Of a stretch of DNA of 55,698 nucleotides, positions 21,850 to 30,875 are shown piece after piece. The stretch comes from a virus, in IMG/VR virus record IMGVR_UViG_3300030329_001268, positions 1 to 55,698 of that record. One strand, given 5' to 3'. The notes beneath the pieces are model-generated. The model made no database searches and had not been told where the DNA came from. It saw only the letters and a program-made list of their open reading frames with translations. Each line of letters starts with the position of its first letter. The first letter of the stretch is position 1. Made by a program: the position numbers and the translations under genes.

Positions 21850-23562
21850 ATGAATACAGAATTTGTAGAATTTCACAAGCCTTGTCCTTCATGTAACAGT
21901 AGTGATGCTTGTTCTATAAACAATGACGGATCAGCAAAGTGCTTTAGTTGTGATGAGTTCTTTCCTGATTATGAAAAAGCAATGGGTGCAGACATGGAAA
22001 ACGTTACAAAATTAAAAGTTAAGGATGACACGATAGCGTTGGAAGTTCCTAAGAATGGAATTTTTACACGCATAGACCATAGAAACATATCTGAAAAGAC
22101 TGCGAGAAAGTATGGTGTTAAGATCATACATAAATACACCTCGGATGGTAAGCCTAAGGTAGGTGAACAGGTCTTTCCTTATTACACAGAGAATAAACTG
22201 ATAGCCACAAAGGTTAAGTATGAGACTCCTCCAGGTACTAAGAAGGACTTTAGAGTTACAGGAGAACTCTCAGAAAGTGGACTGTTTGGAGAGCAGTTAT
22301 TCAGGAGCGGTGGTAAGTACCTCACAATTGTAGAGGGAGAATACGATGCTCTAGCTGCATATGAAATGCTTGGATCTAAGTGGCCCGTAGTAAGTATTAA
22401 GACAGGGGCTACAGGAGCAGTCAGAGATATAAAGAATAGTCTTGAGTTTGTAGAAAGTTATGACACAGTTGTTATCTGTTTCGACAGAGACAAAGCAGGA
22501 CAAGAAGCGGCTAAGAAAGTTGCGAGACTTTTAACACCTAACAAAGCAAAGATAATGCGCATACCTAATGGGTTTAAAGACTCTAATGATATGCTTATGG
22601 AAGGTGCTAAGAATGCTTACAACCAAGCATGGTGGGATGCTAAGACATATACACCTTCAGGTGTTATCAATGTCTCTGATTATAAGTTAAAGTTTTTAAA
22701 TAGGGAAAAGAAGGACAGTGTTCCTTATCCTTATGCAGGACTTAACAATAAGTTATATGGACTACGTGCAGGTGAGTTGGTTACTTTCTGTGGTGGTACA
22801 GGATTAGGTAAGTCAAGTGTTACTAGAGAACTAGAGCATTGGCTTATCAAACAGACAGAAGATAATGTAGGTATCATTGCATTGGAAGAAGATCCTAACA
22901 GGACTATCAGTGGTATCTTATCTATAGAGGCTAATGCTAGATTATATATTGAGCAAGAACTTGAAAGGTTTACCAACGATGAAATAAATAAATACTTTGA
23001 CATTCTCTATAATGGTGACAATGAGAATCGTGTGTGGATTCATGCACACTTCGGTACGAATTCAATAGAAGATATATTTTCTAAGTTAAGGTACATGATC
23101 GTAGGTTGTGGGTGTAAGTGGATTGTAGTGGACCACCTACACATGTTAGTCTCTGCTACTACAGATGGTGATGAGCGAAGGGCCATTGATTCTATCATGA
23201 CAAAACTTAGATCAATCTGTGAAGAGACAGGAGCAGGAATGATACTTGTCTCACACCTAAGAAGGATAGATGGTAACAAAGGACACGAGAATGGAATACA
23301 AGTAAGTCTCAGCCACTTGAGAGGTTCGCAATCTATCGCACAGTTATCCGATTCTGTCATAGCCTTAGAGCGTAACCAACAGTCTGATGATCCTGATGAG
23401 TCTAATACTACTGTATTAAGAGTGCTTAAATCTAGGTACACAGGAGATGTAGGTTTAGCAGGAAGATTGCTATACGATAGAGAGACTGGTAGATTAAACG
23501 AGATTCCTTTGGCGGATTATGAAGACACTAATGATGACATAGAGTTCGATGACTATGCGTAG
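21850..23562 (+). CDS. DNA primase-helicase (T7 gp4-like)
   Basis: A 570-aa fusion of zinc-binding primase and DnaB-type helicase. The zinc site uses Cys 12, 15, 31 and 34 (PCPSC and KCFSC). The TOPRIM motif VEGEYDALAAYEM lies near residue 160. The helicase domain carries Walker A CGGTGLGKSS near 314, Walker B IVVDHLHML near 428, and a following LVSHLRR sensor. It unwinds DNA and primes lagging strands. The gene overlaps the polymerase start by 14 bp. A leader hairpin and palindromic element precede it. Confidence 0.93.
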   Translation: MNTEFVEFHKPCPSCNSSDACSINNDGSAKCFSCDEFFPDYEKAMGADMENVTKLKVKDDTIALEVPKNGIFTRIDHRNISEKTARKYGVKIIHKYTSDGKPKVGEQVFPYYTENKLIATKVKYETPPGTKKDFRVTGELSESGLFGEQLFRSGGKYLTIVEGEYDALAAYEMLGSKWPVVSIKTGATGAVRDIKNSLEFVESYDTVVICFDRDKAGQEAAKKVARLLTPNKAKIMRIPNGFKDSNDMLMEGAKNAYNQAWWDAKTYTPSGVINVSDYKLKFLNREKKDSVPYPYAGLNNKLYGLRAGELVTFCGGTGLGKSSVTRELEHWLIKQTEDNVGIIALEEDPNRTISGILSIEANARLYIEQELERFTNDEINKYFDILYNGDNENRVWIHAHFGTNSIEDIFSKLRYMIVGCGCKWIVVDHLHMLVSATTDGDERRAIDSIMTKLRSICEETGAGMILVSHLRRIDGNKGHENGIQVSLSHLRGSQSIAQLSDSVIALERNQQSDDPDESNTTVLRVLKSRYTGDVGLAGRLLYDRETGRLNEIPLADYEDTNDDIEFDDYA

Positions 23563-25309
23563 CCTTGTGTTTGACATAGAGACTGACGATTTAAACGCTA
23601 CTAAGTTGTGGTGTATGGTCGCTCAAGATTCTGAATCAGGTGAAATTTTTAAGTTTGCTCCTCAACAACTTGATTCAGGTCTTGAGTTACTTTCTAGGGC
23701 TGATAAACTAATTGGACATAATATTATAGGTTTTGATATTCCTGTTATAAAACAATTAACAGGTGTAGATTTATCAGATAAACATATAATAGATACTTTG
23801 GTATTGTCCAGGTTATTCAGCCCTAACAGAGAAGGCGGACACAGTTTAGAAATGTGGGGCCATAGATTAAGATTCCCTAAGATAGAATTTGAAGAGTTTG
23901 AAACGTACTCACCTCAGATGTTAAAGTATTGTGAGCAAGACGTAAGACTTAACAAACTTTTATTAGAAAGACTTAGACAAGAAGCAAGAGGATTTTCAGC
24001 AGAGTCTATTAGGCTTGAACATGAGATAGCACCTATATTGAAGCAACAAGAATCAGATGGGTTTGCTTTTGATATGAATAAAGCAGAGACTCTCTTATCA
24101 AAACTTTATAAGCGTATGGCAGAGGTTGAGCAAGAAGTACATGAGACTTTTAAACCTAAGATTATGCGAGAAGAAATCATCCCTCAATATACTAAGCAAG
24201 GAAAACTTTCTAAACTTGGTTTAAATATAGACACTAGAAAGAAAGTACATTTATCTGTAGAAGAACAGATGAAGTTTGCTGAAGGAGAAGAGACTATATT
24301 AAGGACACATAAAGAGCCTTTTAATTTAGGATCTCGTAAGCAGATAGGAGAATACTTACAAGACTTTGGTTGGAAACCTAAGAAGCGTACTCCTACAGGT
24401 CAGCCTGTGGTTGATGAAAAGATATTGAGTAGGATAAAAGATATTCCTGAAGCAAAACTAATAGCAGAATACTTACTGTTACAGAAAAGGATAGCACAGA
24501 TTGAATCCTGGGTAGAGGCAGTTGAGGATGATGATAGAGTACATGGTTTTGTCATCCCTAATGGTGCTATTACAGGGCGCATGGCACATAGAGCGCCTAA
24601 CATGGCACAAGTTCCTTCACTTAAAAGCCCTTATGGGAAAGAGTGTAGAGAATGTTGGACTGTATCTAAAGGACACAAACTTGTAGGTATTGATGCCTCA
24701 GGATTAGAACTAAGAATGTTGGCTCATTACATGGATGATGAGGAATTTACAGGAGAAATAATTCATGGCGATATTCACACAAGAAATCAAAAAATTGCAG
24801 GACTTCAATCAAGAAATCAGGCAAAAAATTTCATATATGCAATGCTCTACAATGCAGGAAACAAAAAACTTGGAGAGTTGGTTGGCGGAAGCGAAGAAGA
24901 TGGTAAAAGAATTAGAGAACGTTTCTTTGCTAGTCAGCCAACATTTAAGACTCTTCGAGATAGAGTATGCAAAGCAGCAACGAAAGGGTTCCTCAGAGGA
25001 TTAGATGGTAGAAAGGTACATATAAGGAGCGCACACACCGCTTTGAACACGTTACTACAAGGTGGTGGTGCTATCGTTATGAAGAGAGCCTTAGTTCTTT
25101 TAGACAGAGAAGCAAAGAAAAGAAAATTAGATTACAAATTTGTTGCTAATGTACATGACGAGTGGCAAGTTGAAGTTAAACAAGAACATGCTGAATACTT
25201 TGGTAAGTTAGGGATTCAAGCACTGAAAGAGGCAGGTGAGTATTATAAAATGCGCTGTCCTCTTGATGGTGAATATCAAATTGGAGGTGATTGGAGTGAG
25301 ACACACTAA
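23549..25309 (+). CDS. DNA polymerase, family A (T7-like)
   Basis: A 586-aa polymerase with a 3'-5' exonuclease. Exo motifs are DIET near residue 8, HNIIGFDIP near 55, and YCEQDVRLN near 127. Polymerase motifs are GAITGRMAHR near 340, GIDASGLELRML (motif A) near 380, RNQAKNFIYAMLYNAG (motif B) near 421, and NVHDEWQ (motif C) near 536. The residue matching E. coli Pol I position 762 is Tyr, as in T7. The usual Gly after the motif B Tyr is Asn here (LYNAG versus LYGAG in T7). The start may be ATG 23549 or 23555. Confidence 0.93.
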   Translation: MTMRSLVFDIETDDLNATKLWCMVAQDSESGEIFKFAPQQLDSGLELLSRADKLIGHNIIGFDIPVIKQLTGVDLSDKHIIDTLVLSRLFSPNREGGHSLEMWGHRLRFPKIEFEEFETYSPQMLKYCEQDVRLNKLLLERLRQEARGFSAESIRLEHEIAPILKQQESDGFAFDMNKAETLLSKLYKRMAEVEQEVHETFKPKIMREEIIPQYTKQGKLSKLGLNIDTRKKVHLSVEEQMKFAEGEETILRTHKEPFNLGSRKQIGEYLQDFGWKPKKRTPTGQPVVDEKILSRIKDIPEAKLIAEYLLLQKRIAQIESWVEAVEDDDRVHGFVIPNGAITGRMAHRAPNMAQVPSLKSPYGKECRECWTVSKGHKLVGIDASGLELRMLAHYMDDEEFTGEIIHGDIHTRNQKIAGLQSRNQAKNFIYAMLYNAGNKKLGELVGGSEEDGKRIRERFFASQPTFKTLRDRVCKAATKGFLRGLDGRKVHIRSAHTALNTLLQGGGAIVMKRALVLLDREAKKRKLDYKFVANVHDEWQVEVKQEHAEYFGKLGIQALKEAGEYYKMRCPLDGEYQIGGDWSETH

Positions 25310-25862
25310 TCAGTTAGCACTTTTTATGCAAGACAAACCTAAAAACAATACAACTTATAGGAAGAATGTTTTCTTTGAGGATGGACAATGGTGGTATCAA
25401 AGCGAACACCAAAAAAGCATAGGCTTTAGACAGACATTAGATTCTCATATCAGAAAGAATGCTAAAAAAATGTATGTCAATGGTAAGTATATACCTGTAT
25501 CACATCCTCTACATAAACCAGGGAATTATAAATCCTTTGAAGATGCCGCTTTTTCTAGTTTAGAAAAGTATGAATCTTCTACAGAAGGAGAAGTTTATAT
25601 TATAACAAACCCTGCTTGGAAAGGATGGATAAAGATAGGCATGGCTGTCGATGCTGAAGATCGTTGTAAACAATACCAAACTTCTAGCCCAATGAGAGAT
25701 TTTAAATTAGAATATAAAAGACCTTTTAATGATAGACGTGGTGCTGAATCACAAGCACATAAACTGTGTGCTAATGAAACAAAAGAAGTACATGGTGAGT
25801 GGTTTAAGTTAAATGTTTCTGTTGGAAAAAAGATCATAGACAATATAGAGAATAAACAATGA
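25296..25862 (+). CDS. GIY-YIG nuclease of the T5orf172/MUG113 type
   Basis: A 188-aa protein. GTG 25296 is the chosen start because GGAGG lies 8 nt upstream inside the polymerase end; ATG 25327 lacks such a site. The domain runs from GEVYIITNPAWKGWIKIGMA through VDAEDRCKQYQTSSP to ESQAHKLC and HGEWFKL, matching the T5orf172 variant of the GIY-YIG fold. It may act in host DNA breakdown or be a free-standing endonuclease. It is followed by another nuclease gene with a 4-bp overlap. Confidence 0.75.
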   Translation: MRHTNQLALFMQDKPKNNTTYRKNVFFEDGQWWYQSEHQKSIGFRQTLDSHIRKNAKKMYVNGKYIPVSHPLHKPGNYKSFEDAAFSSLEKYESSTEGEVYIITNPAWKGWIKIGMAVDAEDRCKQYQTSSPMRDFKLEYKRPFNDRRGAESQAHKLCANETKEVHGEWFKLNVSVGKKIIDNIENKQ

Positions 25863-26716
25863 AAAAATTAGACACGTTAGTTCAGGACATATACGCTAAA
25901 CTAGATACTCTTACAGAAGGGAAGTCATTAAATGTTTCACAAGAAACAGCAGATGCTTTTGGTGAAGCAATGAAACAAGCATTACTTAACTGGTCAAGTG
26001 AGCATCCTGTAGATAAGCCTACTTTAAGAATGTCTAATGTTGGTAAACCTAACAGACAACTTTGGTATGATATGAAATCAGAAAATAAGACAGCGAACTT
26101 TTCAGCGCCTGTACAAATAAAGTTTTTATATGGACATATCCTTGAAGAAGTTGTCTTGTTTTTGGCTAGACTTGCAGGACATAAAGTAGAAGATGAACAA
26201 AAAGAAGTTACTGTGTCCGGGATAAAAGGACATATGGATTGCAAGATTGATGGTGAAGTTATAGATATTAAGACTGCATCAGGCTTTGCTTTTAAAAAGT
26301 TTAAAGATGGTACACTTCCTGACAATGATCCTTTTGGTTATATGGCACAGATAGCAGGGTATGAAGAAGCAGAAGGAACTAAACATGGTGGCTTTCTTAC
26401 GCTTAATAAAGAGAACGGAGAACTTGCTTTGTTCAGACCTGAAGAACTTGATAAGCCTAACATAAAGGACAGAATAAAGTTATTAAAGAAACAAATAAAA
26501 TCTGACACTCCGCCTGACAGGTGTTACGATCCTATTCCTGATGGCTCTTCAGGTAATATGAAACTTCCTAGACAATGTGTATACTGTAGACATAAGTTTG
26601 TTTGTCACTCAGATGCAAACAAAGGAAAAGGATTACGAGTCTTTAAGTATTCTAAAAAGTATGAGTACTTAACAGATGTTCAGAAACTACCTAGAGTACA
26701 AGAAGTGACAGAATAA
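25859..26716 (+). CDS. PD-(D/E)XK exonuclease, Cas4/RecB-like
   Basis: A 285-aa protein. LRMSNVGKPNRQLWYDM and FLYGHILEEVVLFLARLAGH lead to the catalytic GIKGHMDCKIDGEVIDIKTA (D ... D-x-K). A QxxxY-type segment, DPFGYMAQIAGYEE, follows. Near the C-terminus are four cysteines (DRCYDP; RQCVYCRHKFVCH), suggesting a metal cluster like that in Cas4 and AddB relatives. It probably degrades host DNA or processes replication ends. It overlaps its neighbours by 4 bp and 1 bp. Confidence 0.8.
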   Translation: MKKLDTLVQDIYAKLDTLTEGKSLNVSQETADAFGEAMKQALLNWSSEHPVDKPTLRMSNVGKPNRQLWYDMKSENKTANFSAPVQIKFLYGHILEEVVLFLARLAGHKVEDEQKEVTVSGIKGHMDCKIDGEVIDIKTASGFAFKKFKDGTLPDNDPFGYMAQIAGYEEAEGTKHGGFLTLNKENGELALFRPEELDKPNIKDRIKLLKKQIKSDTPPDRCYDPIPDGSSGNMKLPRQCVYCRHKFVCHSDANKGKGLRVFKYSKKYEYLTDVQKLPRVQEVTE

Positions 26717-27003
26717 TGAATGGTAAAAAAGCAAAGAGACTTCGTAAGAGAGCCAAGGAACTTCTTGTAGAATGGTTGTATTCTATTATACCTGAAGACC
26801 AAGCAACAGAAGAAATAACTACAGCAAATATAGAACAATATTTGTCTAAGCAAACACACGTATATTTACAGCGTAAGTTTTTGTTGAGTGCTTTTAGTGT
26901 TCGTTGGATGTATAAGAGAGTAAAAAGAAATCCAAGTTTAACATTGGAACAATTAAATAAAGATTTAGAAAAAGAAAATACTAAGGTAAATGTATGGAAT
27001 TGA
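26716..27003 (+). CDS. Hypothetical basic protein (95 aa)
   Basis: Very basic N-terminus (MNGKKAKRLRKRAKELLVEW) and helical throughout (YLQRKFLLSAFSVRWMYKRV). Starts on the last base of the nuclease gene. It may bind nucleic acid, but no family is recognised. Similar small basic proteins occur near nuclease genes in marine phages. Confidence 0.65.
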   Translation: MNGKKAKRLRKRAKELLVEWLYSIIPEDQATEEITTANIEQYLSKQTHVYLQRKFLLSAFSVRWMYKRVKRNPSLTLEQLNKDLEKENTKVNVWN

Positions 27004-27164
27004 CACCACTAGAAAAAATAGAGGGTGCTTCTTTAGATGATCTTCTTATAGCAGTAGGTTCTATTCTTTTTGAAGGCACATCAATAAACGAATTTGACAT
27101 AGAATTATTATACCATTTAAAAGTTTTAATAGAACAAGAAATTAAGACAAGGAAAACACACTGA
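26994..27164 (+). CDS. Small acidic protein (56 aa)
   Basis: Starts at ATG 26994 behind AAGG and overlaps the previous stop by 10 bp. Its TGA overlaps the next ATG (TGATG). The product MELTPLEKIEGASLDDLLIA ... FDIELLYHLKVLIEQEIKTR is a short helical acidic protein without a recognised family. The tight packing on both sides supports it as a real gene. Confidence 0.65.
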   Translation: MELTPLEKIEGASLDDLLIAVGSILFEGTSINEFDIELLYHLKVLIEQEIKTRKTH

Positions 27165-27592
27165 TGCCAAAAAGAAAACCAAGAAAACGTAGACCAATTG
27201 AAAAAGGATTACCTAAAGGTTACGATTCTAAGTGGGAGTATGACCTACATAAAGAAGAACTACAAAATTGGGAACACCATAAAGGTATCATTGAGTATTC
27301 AATCCCACATAAATATCATCCTGATTTTATTCGTATCTTAGAAGATAAAGTAATATACTTAGAAGCAAAAGGAAGATTTTGGGATTATGCTGAGTATAAT
27401 AAATATAGATGGGTTAAGGAAGTGTTGCCCGATGATTGTGAATTAGTATTCTTATTCTCTAATCCTTCTGCACCTATGCCCGGAGCAAAAAGAAGAAGAG
27501 ATGGAACTAAAAGAAGTCATGCTGAATGGGCTGAATCTTCAGGATTTAAATGGTATAGCAGAGAAAGTCTGCCTGATAAATGGAGAGAGTAA
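27164..27592 (+). CDS. Endonuclease I (T7 gp3-like Holliday junction resolvase)
   Basis: A 142-aa protein. The active site layout fits T7 endonuclease I: Glu in SKWEYDL, Asp in HPDFIRIL, and Glu/Lys in YLEAKGRFW. It is followed by the typical CELVFLFSNPSAP and HAEWAESSGFKWYSRESLP ending. The N-terminus is very basic (PKRKPRKRRP). It resolves branched DNA during replication and packaging and helps host DNA breakdown. It shares bases with both neighbours (TGATG and TAATG). Confidence 0.88.
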   Translation: MPKRKPRKRRPIEKGLPKGYDSKWEYDLHKEELQNWEHHKGIIEYSIPHKYHPDFIRILEDKVIYLEAKGRFWDYAEYNKYRWVKEVLPDDCELVFLFSNPSAPMPGAKRRRDGTKRSHAEWAESSGFKWYSRESLPDKWRE

Positions 27593-27879
27593 TGGACAAA
27601 GCAATGGAATACGCACATAAAGTAATGGAAAAAGAAATAGAAGAAGACGCAGTTAATCATCCTCCTCATTACAACAATGGCAAGATAGAATGCATTGAAG
27701 CAATTGAAGCAATGCTAACACACGAAGAATTTGTTGGTTATCTAAGAGGCAACTCGTTAAAGTATCGTTGGAGATTTAGATACAAAAATGGGATACAGGA
27801 TTTAGATAAAGCAACATGGTATGAATCAAAACTAAAAAAAGTATTATTAAACAAGGAGCAAAATGAACAAGGAAGTTAG
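27592..27879 (+). CDS. DUF3310-family protein
   Basis: A 95-aa protein. ATG 27592 was chosen because it overlaps the previous stop (TAATG) and has GGAGAG upstream; ATG 27580 is possible. NHPPHYNNGKIECIEAIEAM, then YLRGNSLKYRWRFRYKNG and LDKATWYESKL, are the conserved core of DUF3310. The family is common in phages, and some relatives (T7 gp1.7) are linked to nucleotide phosphorylation. Its place next to RNR would fit nucleotide metabolism, but the activity is not shown here. Confidence 0.8.
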   Translation: MDKAMEYAHKVMEKEIEEDAVNHPPHYNNGKIECIEAIEAMLTHEEFVGYLRGNSLKYRWRFRYKNGIQDLDKATWYESKLKKVLLNKEQNEQGS

Positions 27880-29785
27880 TCTACCAACTCAGTACCAAGA
27901 GTTTATTCATCTTAGCAGGTACGCAAGATGGAACGAAGAATTAGGAAGAAGAGAAACCTGGCAAGAGACAGTTGCTAGGTACTTCGACTTTATGCAAGAA
28001 CATTTAAAATGGAATCACAAAACAGATATTTCTTCTGTTCGACCATTATTAGAAAGTGCTGTCCTTAACTTAGATATTATGCCAAGCATGAGAGCATTAA
28101 TGTCAGCAGGTAAAGCATTAGCAAGAGACAATGTTGCAGGTTTTAATTGTAGTTATGTTGCTGTTGATCATCCAAGGGCCTTTGATGAAACACTTTACAT
28201 CCTTATGTGCGGTACAGGTGTTGGCTTTAGTGTTGAGCGACAGTACATAAATAAACTTCCTGATCTACCTGAGAATTTATATAAAACAGACACAGTTATA
28301 AAAGTTGCTGACTCAAAGATTGGATGGGCTAAAGCGTATAAAGAATTACTTTCTTTACTTTACTCAGGACAAATACCTGAATGGGACCTTAGTAATGTTC
28401 GACCACAAGGAGCAAGACTTAAAACTTTTGGTGGTCGTGCTAGTGGTCCTGCCCCTTTAGATGATCTTATGCACTTTACAGTTAACATATTTACAGATGC
28501 TATTTCTAAAGGACAAAATAAATTAGTCTCAATTGACTGTCATGATTTGATGTGTAAGATCGCAGAAGTTGTTGTGGTGGGTGGTGTTAGACGTAGCGCT
28601 TTGATCTCACTCAGCAACCTCTCAGATGAGCGTATGCGAAATGCTAAGTCAGGTTCCTGGTGGGAACAAAATCAACACAGAGCATTGTCTAATAATTCCG
28701 TAGCCTACACAGATTCAGCAGAGATGGGAGCATTCATGAAAGAGTGGTTATCTTTATACGAATCTAAAAGCGGTGAGCGTGGTATCTTTAATCGTCAAGC
28801 GGCTGAAGAACAAGCTGCTAAGAATGGTAGACGAGAAGAGTACAAAGACTTCGGATGTAATCCTTGTAGTGAAATCATATTAAGAAATAAACAGTTCTGT
28901 AATCTAACAGAAGTTGTTGTTAGACCTGATGACACTTGGAAGAAACTTGAAAACAAAGTTAAGTTAGCAACAATTCTTGGCACGTTTCAAGCAACGTTAA
29001 CAGACTTTAGATACTTGACAAAATCTTGGAAAGATAACACAGAAGAAGAAGCATTGCTTGGTGTATCTCTTACTGGTATCATGGACAATTTAAAAATGAT
29101 TTCAGGATCTACTCTTCCCGGAAACTTAAACAAACTTAAAGAAACTGCTGTTGATACTAACAAATCCTGGGCTAAGAAACTAAAGATTAAACAATCTACA
29201 GCAATTACTTGTGTCAAACCTAGTGGAACTGTTAGTCAATTAGTAGATAGCGCTAGTGGTATTCATACAAGACATAGTGAATATTATATAAGGACAGTAA
29301 GAGCAGACAAGAAAGATCCATTAGCACAGTTAATGGTAGACCAAGGAGTATATCATGAAGATGATATTACTAAGCCCGACCATACTCTTGTCTTTTATTT
29401 TCCAGTCAAGTCTCCAAAAAATTCTATAACAAGATTAGATCTTAGTGCAATAGAGCATTTAGAAATTTGGAAAACTTATCAAGATAATTGGTGTGAACAC
29501 AAACCATCAGCCACAATTTCTGTAAGAGAAACCGAATGGTTAAAGGTTGGCGCATGGGTATGGGATAACTTTGATCGTATATCAGGTGTTTCGTTCTTGC
29601 CTTATGCAGATCACTCTTATCAACAAGCACCTTATCAAGAGATAACCGCAAAAGAATATAAACAATGGTTAAAGAAAACTACAGACACTGTAGATTGGAC
29701 ATTGCTTTCTGAATATGAAAAAGAAGACATGACTGAAAACACTAAAGAACTTGCATGTACAGCAGGGGCCTGTGAAATCTTATGA
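27863..29785 (+). CDS. nrdJ: Class II (adenosylcobalamin-dependent) ribonucleotide reductase
   Basis: A 640-aa monomeric-type enzyme. Key pieces are GFNCSYVAVDHP (first redox Cys), LYILMCGTGVGFSVER, VVVGGVRRSALISLS and CNPCSEIILR (radical Cys and Glu). Further pieces are the SLTGIMDN and CVKPSGTVSQL loops and the C-terminal ACTAGACEIL shuttle cysteines. It makes dNTPs from ribonucleotides and needs vitamin B12 from the host. AAGGAG precedes the start, which lies inside the DUF3310 gene (17-bp overlap). Confidence 0.93.
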   Translation: MNKEVSLPTQYQEFIHLSRYARWNEELGRRETWQETVARYFDFMQEHLKWNHKTDISSVRPLLESAVLNLDIMPSMRALMSAGKALARDNVAGFNCSYVAVDHPRAFDETLYILMCGTGVGFSVERQYINKLPDLPENLYKTDTVIKVADSKIGWAKAYKELLSLLYSGQIPEWDLSNVRPQGARLKTFGGRASGPAPLDDLMHFTVNIFTDAISKGQNKLVSIDCHDLMCKIAEVVVVGGVRRSALISLSNLSDERMRNAKSGSWWEQNQHRALSNNSVAYTDSAEMGAFMKEWLSLYESKSGERGIFNRQAAEEQAAKNGRREEYKDFGCNPCSEIILRNKQFCNLTEVVVRPDDTWKKLENKVKLATILGTFQATLTDFRYLTKSWKDNTEEEALLGVSLTGIMDNLKMISGSTLPGNLNKLKETAVDTNKSWAKKLKIKQSTAITCVKPSGTVSQLVDSASGIHTRHSEYYIRTVRADKKDPLAQLMVDQGVYHEDDITKPDHTLVFYFPVKSPKNSITRLDLSAIEHLEIWKTYQDNWCEHKPSATISVRETEWLKVGAWVWDNFDRISGVSFLPYADHSYQQAPYQEITAKEYKQWLKKTTDTVDWTLLSEYEKEDMTENTKELACTAGACEIL

Positions 29786-30015
29786 GAAGTAAAAAGAAAG
29801 AAGCAGTTCTATTATCTTTTAAAGTTGTATTAGATACTAAAGGAGTTCTTTGGACTGAAGTTGGAGGACTTCCAAATAAAGAAGTAAGAAACTGTTTTAA
29901 AAATAAAGAAGATGCTTATATGATAGACAAGTTAATTTCAGAAGGGAAAATAAAACTTAATGGACTTAATAAATATTTATCAGATGAACTTACAGCGATA
30001 ACTTATGCAGATTGA
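29782..30015 (+). CDS. Hypothetical protein (77 aa)
   Basis: Overlaps the RNR stop by 4 bp (ATGA) and the next gene by 11 bp. The protein is basic at its start (MRSKKKEAVLLSFKVVL) with a small alpha/beta pattern. No family recognised. It begins the run of genes between RNR and the accessory cassette. Confidence 0.6.
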   Translation: MRSKKKEAVLLSFKVVLDTKGVLWTEVGGLPNKEVRNCFKNKEDAYMIDKLISEGKIKLNGLNKYLSDELTAITYAD

Positions 30016-30745
30016 CTTTAGTGATTTAATCCATCCCTTGTCTGTTGACGAATTCATGACTGAATATAAAGACAGACAGCCTCTTATTGTTAAAGCAAAT
30101 GATTTGCGAAGAGACATAATGAGCCAAATAATAACATGGGAAAAGTTTTCTGATTACATACATAATGATAGAGCAGTATCAGGATTTCAAATTATAACTC
30201 CTAAAGGTAAACTATGCATGGAAAAGAATAATGCATTTAAAGGAAGGAAACCTAGTTGGTCAAAGATAGATTACTTTGATAAGAAATATGCGCATGATCT
30301 GTGGAACCAGGGATGTAGTATTATTCTTACTAAGGCATCTTTAATAAGTCCTGCCATGTCTGCATTATCAGGCGCTGTTGAAAGACAATTTGAAGGTAGT
30401 GCAGCTGACGCACATCTGTATTGTTCGCCAATTAAGAATGCTTTAACATTTCCTTGCCATCGAGATACTGACAATAACTTTTTAGTACATGCTATAGGAA
30501 AAGTGAGATGGAAAGTTTATGATGTTTTTGCAGGAAAAGAGTCTTATGCTAACTTAACATTGAAGCATGAAGAAAAAATGAAATTAAAATACGATGAAGT
30601 ATTAACAGTTGGAGATTTATTATATATCCCTACTGGACTTTATCATAAAGCAATTCCTCAAGGAGCAAGAGTATCTGTCTCTATTCCTTTAGGAGAAGGA
30701 AATAAAAAAAGATTAGATCGGAGATATTATGATTTCACCCCCTAA
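30005..30745 (+). CDS. JmjC/cupin_4-type 2-oxoglutarate Fe(II) oxygenase
   Basis: A 246-aa protein with the ribosomal-oxygenase layout. The first part, HPLSVDEFMTEYKDRQPLIV, is the usual lead-in ('...F...y..kpl.i'). The iron site is HRD in FPCHRDTDNNFLVHAIGKVR plus the distal His in LLYIPTGLYHKAIPQG. KVRWKVYD follows the HxD as in YcfD-like and JmjC enzymes. Relatives hydroxylate ribosomal proteins or other substrates. In a phage it could modify a host protein or a small molecule. It opens the accessory cassette and overlaps its neighbours. Confidence 0.75.
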   Translation: MQIDFSDLIHPLSVDEFMTEYKDRQPLIVKANDLRRDIMSQIITWEKFSDYIHNDRAVSGFQIITPKGKLCMEKNNAFKGRKPSWSKIDYFDKKYAHDLWNQGCSIILTKASLISPAMSALSGAVERQFEGSAADAHLYCSPIKNALTFPCHRDTDNNFLVHAIGKVRWKVYDVFAGKESYANLTLKHEEKMKLKYDEVLTVGDLLYIPTGLYHKAIPQGARVSVSIPLGEGNKKRLDRRYYDFTP

Positions 30746-30875
30746 GAAAAGTGACGATGCTAAAATCGTAGACATACTAGGATACTTTTGGTCTTTACCT
30801 ATTGAAGATCAAAAGCAAATCTTAGATATTTTAAATAAAGGAATGCAGGACAGACAAAAGGAAAATAAAAAATGA
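30729..30875 (+). CDS. Small protein (48 aa)
   Basis: ATG 30729 has CGGAG about 6 nt upstream, inside the oxygenase end. The stop overlaps the next ATG (ATGA). The product MISPPKKSDDAKIVDILGYF ... LPIEDQKQILDILNKGMQDR is helical and has no recognised family. Its tight coupling supports translation. Confidence 0.6.
   Translation: MISPPKKSDDAKIVDILGYFWSLPIEDQKQILDILNKGMQDRQKENKK

Noticed and set aside
24765-25004. Plus-strand frame inside the polymerase gene
   Set aside because: It lies wholly in the polymerase frame region, without independent signals. The polymerase motifs fix the correct frame.
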